NCBI GenBank assembly: GCA_041394845.1
Contig: JAWKHL010000006.1
Coordinates: 1 to 64,000 of the forward strand
DNA: 64,000 bases
Reading direction: 5' to 3'
Origin: JAHCHG01 sp041394845
GTDB lineage: Bacteria; Acidobacteriota; Blastocatellia; Pyrinomonadales; Pyrinomonadaceae
A program made the position numbers and the translations under genes. The notes below the pieces were generated by a model. The model saw only the letters and a program-made list of their open reading frames with translations. It had not been told where the DNA came from and searched no databases. Shown piece by piece: positions 34,421 through 43,371 of this stretch (position 1 is the first letter of the stretch; the number at the start of each line of letters is the position of its first letter).

Positions 34421-35098
34421 TCAACCATTAACAGCCTCCCGCTTTCGGATGACGCTCATCATCTGCTCGAAGACCTGCGGCAGATCGAGTTCGCTGGTGT
34501 CGATGACGATCGCGTCTTCGGCGATCTTGAGCGGCGACGCTTCGCGCGAAACATCGCGCTGGTCGCGCTCCAGAATATCGGCCAGCGTCTGCTGGAAATT
34601 GACCGCCCTCCCCTTTTCCAGATCCTCTTCGAAACGCCGCCGCGCACGCATTTCCGGTTTGGCCGTCAGGAAGAATTTGACGTCGGCGTCGGGAAAAACG
34701 ACCGTTCCGATGTCGCGCCCGTCGAGAACGGCTCCGTTTTCGGCCGTTTTCCCGAGCGTTTTCTGCCGCTCGACCAAAAGGCGGCGAACAGCCGGCAAGG
34801 CCGAAACGATCGAGGCCATCCGGCCCGCGTCGCCCGTGCGGATCTCGGCGGAAACGTCGCGTCCGTTCAAGAAAACCCGCTGGTCGTCGGGCGGGCCGAC
34901 CAGTTTGATCTCCGCCTGGCGGGCGATCTCGCCGATCCGCTTCTCATCTTCCTCTTTTATTCCGGCCCGCAAAACCGCCAGTCCGACGGCGCGGTACATC
35001 GCGCCCGTATCGAGATAAAGCAGATTCAACTTTTCGGCCAGCATTTTTCCGAGCGTCGATTTCCCGGCGCCCGAAGGTCCGTCAATAGCTATGATCAT
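34421..35098 (-). CDS. cmk: Cytidylate kinase
   Basis: This is a 225-residue (d)CMP kinase of the bacterial type, using ATP to make (d)CDP. The P-loop GPSGAGKST is at residues 7-15, directly after the start. LYLDTGAMYRAVGLA follows near 28, then VVFPDADVKFFLTA near 140 and a lid region with RARRRFEEDLEKG. The C-terminus carries VIDTSELDLPQVFEQMM, where the family usually has IDTTgLsieeVv. It begins 11 bases after the DUF6176-like gene and is the last gene of a GNAT-DUF6176-cmk operon. Confidence 0.95.
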   Translation of the reverse strand: MIIAIDGPSGAGKSTLGKMLAEKLNLLYLDTGAMYRAVGLAVLRAGIKEEDEKRIGEIARQAEIKLVGPPDDQRVFLNGRDVSAEIRTGDAGRMASIVSALPAVRRLLVERQKTLGKTAENGAVLDGRDIGTVVFPDADVKFFLTAKPEMRARRRFEEDLEKGRAVNFQQTLADILERDQRDVSREASPLKIAEDAIVIDTSELDLPQVFEQMMSVIRKREAVNG

Positions 35099-35109
35099 CG
35101 CGTTGTATT

Positions 35110-35451
35110 TTATTTGATTTCGGAAATTCTGTCTAAATCGACGAGCAATTCGAGCCGGGCTCCGTCCTCCCAGGTTTCGCGCTTGAAGTTCTGATGAAAT
35201 TCGTCGATCGGGTGGGCCGATTCCCGAACCGCCGCCCGCGCCTTATCGAAACTCTCGGCCTTCATCAGATAGATCAAAAAATCGCCCTCGTCGGTTTGGT
35301 CGAGAAAGACCGATTCCAGAATCACCGATTCATCGCGCAGAGTGGCCAGAGCCTCGTCCTTCCGCTGGTTGATGACGCGGGCCCATTCCCGCGCCTTTTC
35401 CAGTGAGTTCGGCTTGAGTCTGATCTTGACGCAGCGCGTTTCAAATGTCAT
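35110..35451 (-). CDS. DUF6176-like small protein
   Basis: This is a 113-residue protein with alternating strands and helices. It contains VKIRLKPNSLEKAREWARVI, ILESVFLDQTDEGDFLIYLM and AHPIDEFHQNFKRETW, which together resemble DUF6176 proteins (a dimeric alpha/beta-barrel-type fold). It has no known reaction. The ATG overlaps the stop of the upstream GNAT gene as ATGA, so the two are translationally coupled, and cmk follows 11 bases later. Confidence 0.7.
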   Translation of the reverse strand: MTFETRCVKIRLKPNSLEKAREWARVINQRKDEALATLRDESVILESVFLDQTDEGDFLIYLMKAESFDKARAAVRESAHPIDEFHQNFKRETWEDGARLELLVDLDRISEIK

Positions 35452-35966
35452 TCGAAATGATCCTCCCGCCCGAGGCGAAAATACCGGCAGTTCATCCGGT
35501 AACAGATGATCTCTTTTTCAAATCGCAGGCCGATCTTTTGAAGGACGTTCTGCGAAGCGATGTTTTCCGGGTGCGTGACGGCGACGATCTCCTCCAATCC
35601 GGCTTCCCGGAAACCGAATTCGAGAACCGCTGCGGCCGCTTCGGTGGCAAAGCCCTTGCCCCAGGCCGTCTGGGCGTAGCCGTAATAGATTTCGATCTCG
35701 TCGCCGCCGTCGAGGTTCTGCAAACCGCAGTAACCGATCAGTTTCCCGCTCGCCTTTTCGAACGCGCCGAATTCGCCGAAACCGTTTTCCCGCCAGCGCA
35801 CAAGATGCCGATGGAGAATTTCCGGCGATTTCTCGGGCGGCGAAAAATGTGGCGGATAATACCGCCTGATGACCGGATCGCTCCGGATGGCGTGAAAATC
35901 ATCCAGATCCTCGTCCAAGTAAGTGCGCAAAACAAGGCGCGGCGTTTCCAGACTCGGTAAATTCAT
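35448..35966 (-). CDS. GNAT acetyltransferase, RimJ/RimL-like
   Basis: This is a 172-residue acetyl-CoA-dependent N-acyltransferase. It begins LETPRLVLRTYLDEDLDDFH, the usual RimJ/RimL opening, and carries the acetyl-CoA pyrophosphate-binding region YGYAQTAWGKGFATEAAAAV near residue 95 (QxxGxG/A pattern). ENIASQNVLQKIGLRFEKE follows near 140. The substrate may be a ribosomal protein, an antibiotic or a small amine. It heads the operon with the DUF6176-like gene and cmk. Confidence 0.9.
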   Translation of the reverse strand: MNLPSLETPRLVLRTYLDEDLDDFHAIRSDPVIRRYYPPHFSPPEKSPEILHRHLVRWRENGFGEFGAFEKASGKLIGYCGLQNLDGGDEIEIYYGYAQTAWGKGFATEAAAAVLEFGFREAGLEEIVAVTHPENIASQNVLQKIGLRFEKEIICYRMNCRYFRLGREDHFE

Positions 35967-36222
35967 ATCGGTTGATCAGTTCGAAAAATCGCTTCAAGGC
36001 ATTAAACCAAGAACCCGCAAAACGGATGACGAAATTCGCGGTCCTCGCTTAAAACGCCAGAAACGGATCTTATTCCGCAAAACCAAAACATCTGGCTCGA
36101 ATCAGCCCGTTCGTGTTACCCTTGACTCAGACCATTAGTTGAAGGTAACAGCATTCAGTAGATTTGTATATACGGTTTTTCCTCGGAAAAAGATCAAAAC
36201 CCGATTTGTCATCACAGTTACC

Positions 36223-37494
36223 ATGAAATTTTCAAGCCTCAAATATCTGCCCGCCGGAATTTTGTTTTTGTGTTTTGCCGCGTATCCGCGAACGGAAATG
36301 CGACCGCCCGGTACGACCCCGGACATCCACGGATCTGCCTGCCAAGAAAACCTGATTCAAAATGTAGAAAAAACGGACACTTACGTTTACATACCGCCCT
36401 CGCCGGTCCCGAATTTCATCGCTAAATTGAACGCCTGCGGCAAAAAAGGTTTTCGCCTTGAAATGACCACCAAATTTCATCTGACCGATGAACCGGAATA
36501 TTTCGCCAATGTTCACCCGGCGGCGATCCTCAGACTGGACGAAGGCAATTCGTATCAATACGATTGGTTCGAAGCCATGACTCCCGGCGAAATCGTTACG
36601 AGAATAAATTACCGAGCCAAAAACGGCTTTTACTTTCGCGACGTCGTGGCCTACTCGATCTTTGAAAACGAGGGACCGGACATCAGCGAGGACAAGGACT
36701 TGAATCAGCTCGACAAACTGATCTCCATATTGGCCTACGGTCACCCGCCGGTTAACGGAAACATATTTTTGCTCGAAAAGAAAAACGACCTTGTTCCCCG
36801 GATCGAACATCGGGTCATTTCGGGAAATGCCGCCCCGAAAAAAAAACCCAGAGCCGAACTGGAAGAACAAATCGAGGAAAAATTAAAACAGGGATTTCGC
36901 CCCGTCAGCATTTTCTTGAGCGGAAGCAATCGCTGGACGACTGAAATCCCTTCGATCTTGCTGGAAAAAATCGAAAACCCGGGCGCGGAATCCGACGCTG
37001 TCGCCGAGGGAGAATTTCCGCAATACAAGGTCATCGGGGCGCCTTTAAGCGGCTCTTTCGACAAAAAGATCAACATTGCGGCCAAAGAAGGCTACCGGAT
37101 TCTGGAGACCGCCTGGAATATCGCCTTAATGATCAAAAACGAAAAAAACGCTCCCGCTTTGTTCTATAAAAGAGTAAAACCAAAGAAAGAATCGATCGTT
37201 CAAAAAGTTTCGGATCTGTCGAATAAAGACACCATCTACCGGGAGACCGGAAAGATCGACACGATTGAAAGAATGTTGTTTTTCGAAGGAAGGTTAGCCG
37301 ATGCCGGGGAAAGACGCGAATTCCGAATCGTAAGATTATCCGAGGGAGATTTGGAAGAAAAGCCGGAAAGATCGAACAAAGAGCGAATGCGAAAAGGCCT
37401 GGAAGAACTAAAACAATTGGTGCGGGAAGGTTTTGTGATCCGCGACCTGTTTTTCTCGGACGGCATAAATGCGATCCTTCAGCGGAAAAAATGA
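36223..37494 (+). CDS. Secreted repeat protein, paralogue A, function unknown
   Basis: The protein has 423 residues from the ATG at 36223, which gives a signal peptide (YLPAGILFLCFAAYP); an upstream in-frame start (36139) would add 28 residues. I do not recognise the family. About four units share a helix ending in a Gly-aromatic turn followed by a strand: IAKLNACGKKGFRLEM, IEEKLKQGFRPVSIF, INIAAKEGYRILETAW and LKQLVREGFVIRDLFF. This recalls DUF4177-type modules (LN..G..GW.l). The gene overlaps the next one by ATGA and is its paralogue, so the two are a tandem duplication under joint translation. Confidence 0.65.
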   Translation: MKFSSLKYLPAGILFLCFAAYPRTEMRPPGTTPDIHGSACQENLIQNVEKTDTYVYIPPSPVPNFIAKLNACGKKGFRLEMTTKFHLTDEPEYFANVHPAAILRLDEGNSYQYDWFEAMTPGEIVTRINYRAKNGFYFRDVVAYSIFENEGPDISEDKDLNQLDKLISILAYGHPPVNGNIFLLEKKNDLVPRIEHRVISGNAAPKKKPRAELEEQIEEKLKQGFRPVSIFLSGSNRWTTEIPSILLEKIENPGAESDAVAEGEFPQYKVIGAPLSGSFDKKINIAAKEGYRILETAWNIALMIKNEKNAPALFYKRVKPKKESIVQKVSDLSNKDTIYRETGKIDTIERMLFFEGRLADAGERREFRIVRLSEGDLEEKPERSNKERMRKGLEELKQLVREGFVIRDLFFSDGINAILQRKK

Positions 37495-38852
37495 GAACGA
37501 CCGGAAAATCTGGAAATTTGGTTCAACGGCAAATTCTTTATTGCCTTCGGAGAAATAAATTTCAACCAACTTCGGTTATTGTTTTCGGTAGGCTTTTATT
37601 TACTTTTGCGCTACTTTTTTCGGGAATTTCACCCCTCAATTCTCAAGCAATACCGAAAACCTTTGAACCATCAACTGCCTTTTTATCAAGATCAAATTTG
37701 CAAAACATCACTGCCTCGGAAACCTCCGAGCCGTACAAATACATGATCGGGGAAAGCCCGGAAGAATTTAAGAAACAATTGAACGAATGGGGCAGACGCG
37801 GTTATAAATTGCTGGTTTCAACTAAAATCCCGCTTACGGATAATGAACAAAGTTTTGAGCAGATGATTCTGGCGGGGGTCTTGAAATACGACGGCGAAGA
37901 GGTCTTCAAATATGACCTTTTTGTCGCCTACGATCCCATTAATGCCGAAACACTGTTAAATGAATTTGCCAAAAAAGATTTTCAATTCAGAAAATCTTTT
38001 TGGTTTACCGAGGGCATAAAGAATTCTCCGAATTGCGACGGGGACGAAATCTCACAAATTTTATGTCGATCAAAAGCCTCTCAGGGAATCAGAACCGGAA
38101 GCGTTTTATTAATGGAACGAAAGCGCGAAAAAAGCCTCCGGAAGAGATATTTTGTTTTGTCGGGCGGTTCAAAAGTTTTCGTTTGGGAGAAAAGCACCTT
38201 AGCCAATTTAAAGGAAGGTTTTGAAGAAAAATTAAAAGAATCGTTTTTTGTTCCGGTCGGTTTATTTTATTATCAGCTTAATTTCCGCGACTCTGTGATT
38301 GTTGAAATAGCTGAGGATAATGAAATCTCTCCCGAATTACAGAAAAGGATTTCGTATAAAATTGTCAGGCATGAAAGCGGAGGAAAATTTAAAAAGGAAG
38401 TGGCGATTCTCGGTAAAAAGGGCTATAGAATAATCGCCAAAGAGAAAAACTTCGCGGTTATGGCCAGAAATGAAGAAGATAAAACCTCGGTCAGTTATTC
38501 AATTGTTGCCGCCCATCGAAAAAAATACCTTGAAGAAATATCCGATTTGGCCGCTCTCGGGGCAAGATTTAAATTGGTGGATTATGACCATCATTCCATC
38601 GATCAATTCGAGGGTAAATTACTTTTTGAGCAAATCGCAACCGATGAGAGTCGGCGTTTTGAGTATAAGGCGGTAAAATTGACCGAAAAACCCGAATATC
38701 CGAATAAAAAACTGAAACAAAGAATCGTTCACCCGCCATCGGAATCGGCATTAATAGAATTCAACGAATTTATCAAAGAAGGTTTTCAGGTTCGCGCTTT
38801 GTTTTATTCTGACGGAGTCGTCGTTTTGCTGGAAAAAGGGGTAAAAGATTAA
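37491..38852 (+). CDS. Secreted repeat protein, paralogue B, function unknown
   Basis: This is a 453-residue paralogue of the preceding gene, starting in the ATGA overlap. A hydrophobic segment, VIVFGRLLFTFALLFSGI, at residues 29-46 is a probable signal or anchor. The same units recur: KKQLNEWGRRGYKLLVSTK, LKEGFEEKLKESFFVPVG, VAILGKKGYRIIAKEKNFA and LIEFNEFIKEGFQVRALFYS. Aligned segments with paralogue A include LTD(N)E....F..M....ILK.D followed by Y D.F.A..P. Base composition is more AT-rich than neighbouring genes, which may mean relaxed selection or later acquisition. Function unknown. Confidence 0.65.
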   Translation: MRTTGKSGNLVQRQILYCLRRNKFQPTSVIVFGRLLFTFALLFSGISPLNSQAIPKTFEPSTAFLSRSNLQNITASETSEPYKYMIGESPEEFKKQLNEWGRRGYKLLVSTKIPLTDNEQSFEQMILAGVLKYDGEEVFKYDLFVAYDPINAETLLNEFAKKDFQFRKSFWFTEGIKNSPNCDGDEISQILCRSKASQGIRTGSVLLMERKREKSLRKRYFVLSGGSKVFVWEKSTLANLKEGFEEKLKESFFVPVGLFYYQLNFRDSVIVEIAEDNEISPELQKRISYKIVRHESGGKFKKEVAILGKKGYRIIAKEKNFAVMARNEEDKTSVSYSIVAAHRKKYLEEISDLAALGARFKLVDYDHHSIDQFEGKLLFEQIATDESRRFEYKAVKLTEKPEYPNKKLKQRIVHPPSESALIEFNEFIKEGFQVRALFYSDGVVVLLEKGVKD

Positions 38853-38925
38853 AAATGAGGCTCCAGAGCAACAGATTTTTTTTAATCCGGAACCGATCCA
38901 AAGCCATCGAAGATGACAATATGTT

Positions 38926-39100
38926 TTTAGCCCCGGGTGAAGCCAAAGGCGGAATCCGGGGATTTTCGAAATTATATATGAGCCCTTGAAAAGGGCGGCA
39001 TAAAATATGTCGCCGTCTTTGACGGCTTCAATCTAGCTTTTCGATCTGAACCCACAGCTAACGCAATGGGCTACGGGAATATCGTCATCTTCGATGACTG
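38926..39100. repeat. REP-like hairpin cluster
   Basis: The 328-base gap between paralogue B and the threonine aldolase gene holds serial short palindromes: CCCGGGTGAAGCC...GGAATCCGGGG near 38930, GCCCTTGAAAAGGGC near 38983, GCCGTCTTTGACGGC near 39012, CCCACAGCTAACGCAATGGGC near 39051 and TCGTCATCTTCGATGA near 39082. These hairpin types also appear at 34052-34230. No gene is supported. Confidence 0.6.
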
Positions 39101-39180
39101 ATTTTAACCGACAAGAAATAAACTCCGATAAATACTTATGATTCTGGCTTAATCTCAATTATTTAAGCTGTCATAAAATC

Positions 39181-40218
39181 TCACCCTAAAATCTCCCTTA
39201 TATTTTTCAGGGTCGTTTCAATGTCCTCACGCGAGACATCGCAGTGCGTGACCATCCGGATGGCCGGGCCGAAGGGGATGGACAGGATTCCCCGATTTTT
39301 TAGCTGATCGACGATCTCGGCCGAGGTTTTGCCCGTTCCGGTGATGTCGAAGATGACGATGTTGGTCGCGACCCGTTCGGCATCGATCTCAACGCCCGGC
39401 AACTCGGCGACGCCTGCGGCCAGACGGCGGGCGTTTTCGTGATCGATGTGAAGGCGGGCGGGCGATTCTTCCAGAGCGACAAGTCCGGCGGCGGCCAGCA
39501 CACCGACCTGACGCATACCGCCGCCGAGCCTTTTGCGCCAGACGCGCGCCTCTTTGATAAAATCCTTCGTTCCCAAAAGCATCGAACCGACCGGAGCGCC
39601 CAGACCTTTCGACAGGCAAAACTGGACCGAATCGGTTTTTTCGGACAGCTCGGCGACCGTTTCCCCGAGAGCGGCCGAGGCGTTAAAGATCCGCGCGCCG
39701 TCCAGATGAACCGGAATCCCGAGTTCGTGCGCGTGGTCGCAGATCGAAGCGCATTGGGCGGCCGTCATCACGCTTCCGCCGCCGAAATTATGCGTATTCT
39801 CCAGACAGATCAAACCGGTCGGACAGGCGTAATACGGCTGATCGACGTGGAGGGCCGGTTCGATCTCGGCCCAACTGAGCATTCCGTCGTCGCCGGCGCT
39901 TTTGACCGGGCGGATCATCGCCCCGGAAACGGCGGCCGGAGCGCCCATCTCGTAATTGAAGATATGGCCTTTTTCCTCGATGATGATCTCGACGCCCGGC
40001 CGGGTGTGGAGTTTGACGGCTATCTGATTGCCCATCGAACCGGTCGGCACGAACAAGGCCGCCTCTTTTCCGAAAATCTCGGCCGCCTTTTCCTGCAAAC
40101 GGTTGACGGTCGGGTCTTCGGCGTAAACGTCGTCGCCGACCTCGGCCTCGGCCATCGCCCGGCGCATCGCCGCCGTCGGGCGCGTTACTGTATCGCTTCT
40201 CAGATCAATCATAGTCAT
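39181..40218 (-). CDS. ltaE: Low-specificity L-threonine aldolase
   Basis: This is a 345-residue PLP-dependent fold-type I enzyme that cleaves L-threonine/allo-threonine to glycine and acetaldehyde. The N-terminus MIDLRSDTVTRPT and the segment EVGDDVYAEDPTVNRL are diagnostic. The PLP lysine is Lys204 in FCLSKGLGAPVGS, and HLDGARIFNA near residue 171 holds the Asp that pairs with the pyridine nitrogen. Translation may start two codons downstream (40212). It stands alone between repeat-rich gaps. Confidence 0.94.
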   Translation of the reverse strand: MTMIDLRSDTVTRPTAAMRRAMAEAEVGDDVYAEDPTVNRLQEKAAEIFGKEAALFVPTGSMGNQIAVKLHTRPGVEIIIEEKGHIFNYEMGAPAAVSGAMIRPVKSAGDDGMLSWAEIEPALHVDQPYYACPTGLICLENTHNFGGGSVMTAAQCASICDHAHELGIPVHLDGARIFNASAALGETVAELSEKTDSVQFCLSKGLGAPVGSMLLGTKDFIKEARVWRKRLGGGMRQVGVLAAAGLVALEESPARLHIDHENARRLAAGVAELPGVEIDAERVATNIVIFDITGTGKTSAEIVDQLKNRGILSIPFGPAIRMVTHCDVSREDIETTLKNIREILG

Positions 40219-40225
40219 TGCTAAA

Positions 40226-40392
40226 TGTGAAAAAGTTTAAAGGTGAAAGTGTGAAAAAGTTTTTTTCCTCGTCTGGCTACTATCCATAAAGCGAAAAAAA
40301 GAGAATTCGCCGGGAAAAGTAGCGTTTATTTATTTCCGGAAAACATTTAAACCTTTTCACTTTTAAACTTTTGCATTTTCTAAACTTTTTCA
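40226..40392. repeat. Inverted tandem-repeat arms upstream of threonine aldolase
   Basis: GTGAAAAAGTTTAAAGGTG-type repeats (40226-40262) face the complementary AAACCTTTTCACTTTTAAAC type (40343-40392) across an 80-base spacer. This is the same pair as at 18047-18202. It is within the 394-base gap before the MBL gene. Confidence 0.65.
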
Positions 40393-40478
40393 AAAAGTAT
40401 CAAAAAGACCCTTCGATTGTAAATCAGCCTTCATTTAACGAGATTTTTACGAAACCAATTCCGCAGTTCCCGACGTAT

Positions 40479-40596
40479 AAGCATTCAAGTGATTCAATGA
40501 GTTCTGAGTCCCGCGTTCACGCGGCCTTTGGTGATTCCCAAAATCTTTGATCTGCAACGCAAAGCCGGAGTTTGTATCGGGCGGGACCTCGAACTC
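40479..40596. repeat. Small TIR element, family R5, second copy
   Basis: Terminal inverted repeats GAGTTCTGAGTCCCGC (40499) and GCGGGACCTCGAACTC (40581) bound a copy of the element seen at 33954. Shared interior words are GCATTCAAGTG and AAAGCCGGAGTTTGT. The right end lies 16 bases before the MBL start and so probably contributes to that gene's leader. Confidence 0.65.
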
Positions 40597-40612
40597 TCCC
40601 TATTGATTGAAA

Positions 40613-41461
40613 ATGAAAACGACCGCTAAAATTTTGCTGTTTGTCCTGATGTTGGCTACTTCGGTTTGCTCGCAGGAGAAAAGATCGGAAAAGCCCGCGC
40701 CGAAGGAAATCAAGGATCAAACGAATCTGACGATCCGCTACATCGGCAACGAAGGAGTTTTGATCTCGGCCGGAGGAAAGCGGGTCCTGATCGACGGTCT
40801 GCACCGGGAATACAAATCGGATTACGCTTTTCCGCCGAAGGATGTGCTCGATCTGCTGGAAACGGCCCGCGCGCCCTACGATCGGATCGATCTCCTGCTG
40901 GTCTCGCACATCCATCTCGATCATTTTCACCCGGAATCGGTCGGCCTCCATCTGAAGAACGACCCGCAGAGTCTGCTGGTTACTTCGGAACAGGCCGCCG
41001 GTGAGGTCGCCAAAAACTTCTCCGATTATGAAAAGATAAAAGGACAGATCAGGCCTTTTAAGCACGAGTGGAAAAAATCTTTTGAAGTGAACGAGAACGG
41101 GATCAAAGTCCGGCTCCTGGCCTTGCGCCACTCGGGCGAGCGAGCCCGTTCGATCGAGAACCTCGGTCATCTGATCGAGATCGGCGGGCGAAAACTGCTC
41201 CACATCGGCGACGCCGATATGACCGACGAGAACTTTTCGGCGTTCGCCCTCGACAAAGAAAAGATCGACGTGGCCTTTATTCCCTACTGGTATCTGATCT
41301 CGGAAAACGGGCGGAGACTGATCGCCCGGCAGTTCGCTCCGAAACAGATCGTCGCCGTTCACATTCCGCCCGCCGAGGCCGAGAGCATCACCGAACAAAT
41401 CAAGGGATTTTACCCCGATGCGGTTTCCCTGACGCGGATTTCGGAAGAAAAGACTTTCTGA
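40613..41461 (+). CDS. Exported metallo-beta-lactamase-fold hydrolase
   Basis: The protein has 282 residues using the ATG at 40613; a TTG two codons earlier is less likely. A signal peptide (ILLFVLMLATSVCSQ) is present. The MBL zinc motif LVSHIHLDHFHPESV is near residue 103, with later metal ligands in LALRHSGE (near 170) and LLHIGDADM (near 200). The opening IRYIGNEGVLISAGGKRVLID is like UlaG-type or L-ascorbate-lactonase-like MBL proteins. The substrate is unknown. It is convergent, without a gap, with a cupin gene. Confidence 0.82.
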   Translation: MKTTAKILLFVLMLATSVCSQEKRSEKPAPKEIKDQTNLTIRYIGNEGVLISAGGKRVLIDGLHREYKSDYAFPPKDVLDLLETARAPYDRIDLLLVSHIHLDHFHPESVGLHLKNDPQSLLVTSEQAAGEVAKNFSDYEKIKGQIRPFKHEWKKSFEVNENGIKVRLLALRHSGERARSIENLGHLIEIGGRKLLHIGDADMTDENFSAFALDKEKIDVAFIPYWYLISENGRRLIARQFAPKQIVAVHIPPAEAESITEQIKGFYPDAVSLTRISEEKTF

Positions 41462-42244
41462 TCAGAGCTTTTTCCAGTTGGCTTCGAACAGACGCTTTCC
41501 CGCATCGAGCGGTTCGGGTCGGATTTCGAGAAAGGAAAACCCGATGTTTTCGCCGTGAAAGGTCGTGATGTCGATGCCGCGCGCGCCGTCTTTTCCGACC
41601 TCGAAGGTGTGAATATTGTCGCGCCGGGCCGAAAGCGTGTTGATCCGCCCGGCGGAAATTATCTGGTCGTGAGTCTGACGAACCCGGAATTTTTCCTTTG
41701 ATGAAAACTCAGGCGCTTCCCTTTCGGCTTCGAAATTTCTGATCCGCGCCTCGCCTTCAAGTCCGACCGTGCAAACGCTGACGTTCGGATGATTGTGCGG
41801 CGGATGAATCGCGCCGGGCGCCATCTTCCATTCGACCACGAAAAACGGAACTCCCCGGTAACCGACGCCGAATTCGACCGCCGGATCGAGGTCTTTGAAT
41901 TTGCCGAGTTTGGCGGCCGGAATCGTCCGGCCGTCGAGCCGGGCGGCCAGCGAAGCGATCCAGAAAAGATAGGCGTCCTGACCCGAAGCCGTCGTGTCGC
42001 GGCGGAGTTCGCCCGCCCGCGGCAGACATTCCTTGAGAAACTCGTCCCAAGTCATCGAACCGAAAACCTCGGCGGCCGGTTTCCGCGCGGAAATTTCGGA
42101 CGGAGCGAAGATCAGAGCCGAGGCGGCCAGTACGGGAAGCCACAACAGATTTCTGCGTTCGATGACGACTCCCGATTCGAATTCGCTTTTTTCCTCGGTC
42201 GCGGCGGAAAAAAATTTTATTCCCCTGAAAACATCTTTTCCCAT
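41462..42244 (-). CDS. Exported thiol-dioxygenase-like cupin (PCO/ADO type)
   Basis: This is a 260-residue protein. A twin-arginine-like segment, ERRNLLWLPVLAASALIF, at about residues 29-46 suggests export. The rest resembles the PCO/ADO family of non-haem iron thiol dioxygenases: the cupin box contains PPHNHPNVSVCTVGLEGEA near residue 147 with two His ligands, and NIHTFEVGKDGARGIDI near 210 supplies the third. In known proteins the reaction oxidises N-terminal cysteine or cysteamine to a sulfinate. A periplasmic version would be unusual. Whether it is truly this family or another cupin rests on motif reading. It is downstream of an AraC regulator on the same strand. Confidence 0.7.
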   Translation of the reverse strand: MGKDVFRGIKFFSAATEEKSEFESGVVIERRNLLWLPVLAASALIFAPSEISARKPAAEVFGSMTWDEFLKECLPRAGELRRDTTASGQDAYLFWIASLAARLDGRTIPAAKLGKFKDLDPAVEFGVGYRGVPFFVVEWKMAPGAIHPPHNHPNVSVCTVGLEGEARIRNFEAEREAPEFSSKEKFRVRQTHDQIISAGRINTLSARRDNIHTFEVGKDGARGIDITTFHGENIGFSFLEIRPEPLDAGKRLFEANWKKL

Positions 42245-42314
42245 TTTTTCACCTCCTCCTTTTTTCGGTTCGGTGCGATCTTAATGAAAAAACCGGATGA
42301 CCGCTTATCGAAAA

Positions 42315-43226
42315 TCACCTTTTTCGGCGGCGGTATCGATCGGGCGAGAGTCCGAAATGACGGCGAAAGAGCAGGCTGAACGAGGCGTGGCTTTCAAATC
42401 CGACCGATTGACAGATCGAGATGACCGGCAGATCGGTCCGCCGGAGCAGTTTTTCCGCTTCCCGGAGTCGAAGCGCCGTCAGGTATTGATGAGGAGTTCG
42501 GCCGAAAACCTCTTTGAATGAACGCAAAAAATGATTGGGCGAAAGACAGGCGATGCGGGCCATTTCTTCGAGCGAAACCGAGCGGTTCCACGAAGCGGCG
42601 ATAAAATCACGCGCCCGGCAAACCCGCCGGTAGAGTTCTTCCCGGGTCGAAGCCCGCCGGGCCGGCAGTCGCCCGATCTCCCGGAGGGTTTCTTCGCGGG
42701 CCAGCAAAAGGCCTTCCATCAACCGATAAAGATTTTCTTTGAGCAGGATCTGTTCGAATGTTTTCCGGCGGATGACGGACCGCACCTCCGACAAAAGACC
42801 TTCGAGCGGAAGGCGCGAATAGAGTTTCTGAATGAAATCTATTCGTTCGGCCAATGGTTTTCCGGGATCGTCGAGCAGGCGGTCGGGTTTTTCGGTCAAA
42901 CTCCGGTGAACCTCTTCGGCCAGACCGGTCTCGAAAAATATGCAGAAGGATTCCATCTTGGTCTCGGAATCGATGGTGATCCGATAAGGCTGGAGTTCGT
43001 TGAGGATCAGACAAGAATCGTCGTCAACCGCGTAATGTCCGGCTCCGGCGTCGTAAAAAGCCCGGCCTCCGGTGAACGTCTTGAGCGACAAATGTCCGGC
43101 CCAGCGGGCGGAATGCCGGTCGGTCAGACCGTAAAGGATGTGCGTCCGGCTGAGATCCGCTTTCAGCGCGTTGACCTTGACGGACCGGGGATCATCGCCC
43201 TCATTTTTTTTCGATTGATCGGCCAT
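42315..43226 (-). CDS. AraC-family transcriptional regulator
   Basis: This 303-residue regulator has an N-terminal cupin-like sensing region (YDAGAGHYAVDDDSCLILN near residue 62) and a C-terminal AraC DNA-binding domain (about 205-300). The domain contains SLEEMARIACLSPNHFLRSF and ISICQSVGFESHASFSLLFR. It is 70 bases upstream of the exported cupin gene on the same strand and probably controls it. The effector is unknown. Confidence 0.88.
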   Translation of the reverse strand: MADQSKKNEGDDPRSVKVNALKADLSRTHILYGLTDRHSARWAGHLSLKTFTGGRAFYDAGAGHYAVDDDSCLILNELQPYRITIDSETKMESFCIFFETGLAEEVHRSLTEKPDRLLDDPGKPLAERIDFIQKLYSRLPLEGLLSEVRSVIRRKTFEQILLKENLYRLMEGLLLAREETLREIGRLPARRASTREELYRRVCRARDFIAASWNRSVSLEEMARIACLSPNHFLRSFKEVFGRTPHQYLTALRLREAEKLLRRTDLPVISICQSVGFESHASFSLLFRRHFGLSPDRYRRRKR

Positions 43227-43371
43227 GGATTTTCGTTTCCGTAATTATCTCTACGCACCGAAGCGGTTCCGGTTCAGCTTTTTTGCCGACCCAACCCACA
43301 AGAAAGCCGAAACCTTTGTCAAAGATGATCCAGGCTTCGGCCTTCTTATTCAAAAGACGATAACCGGCCGG

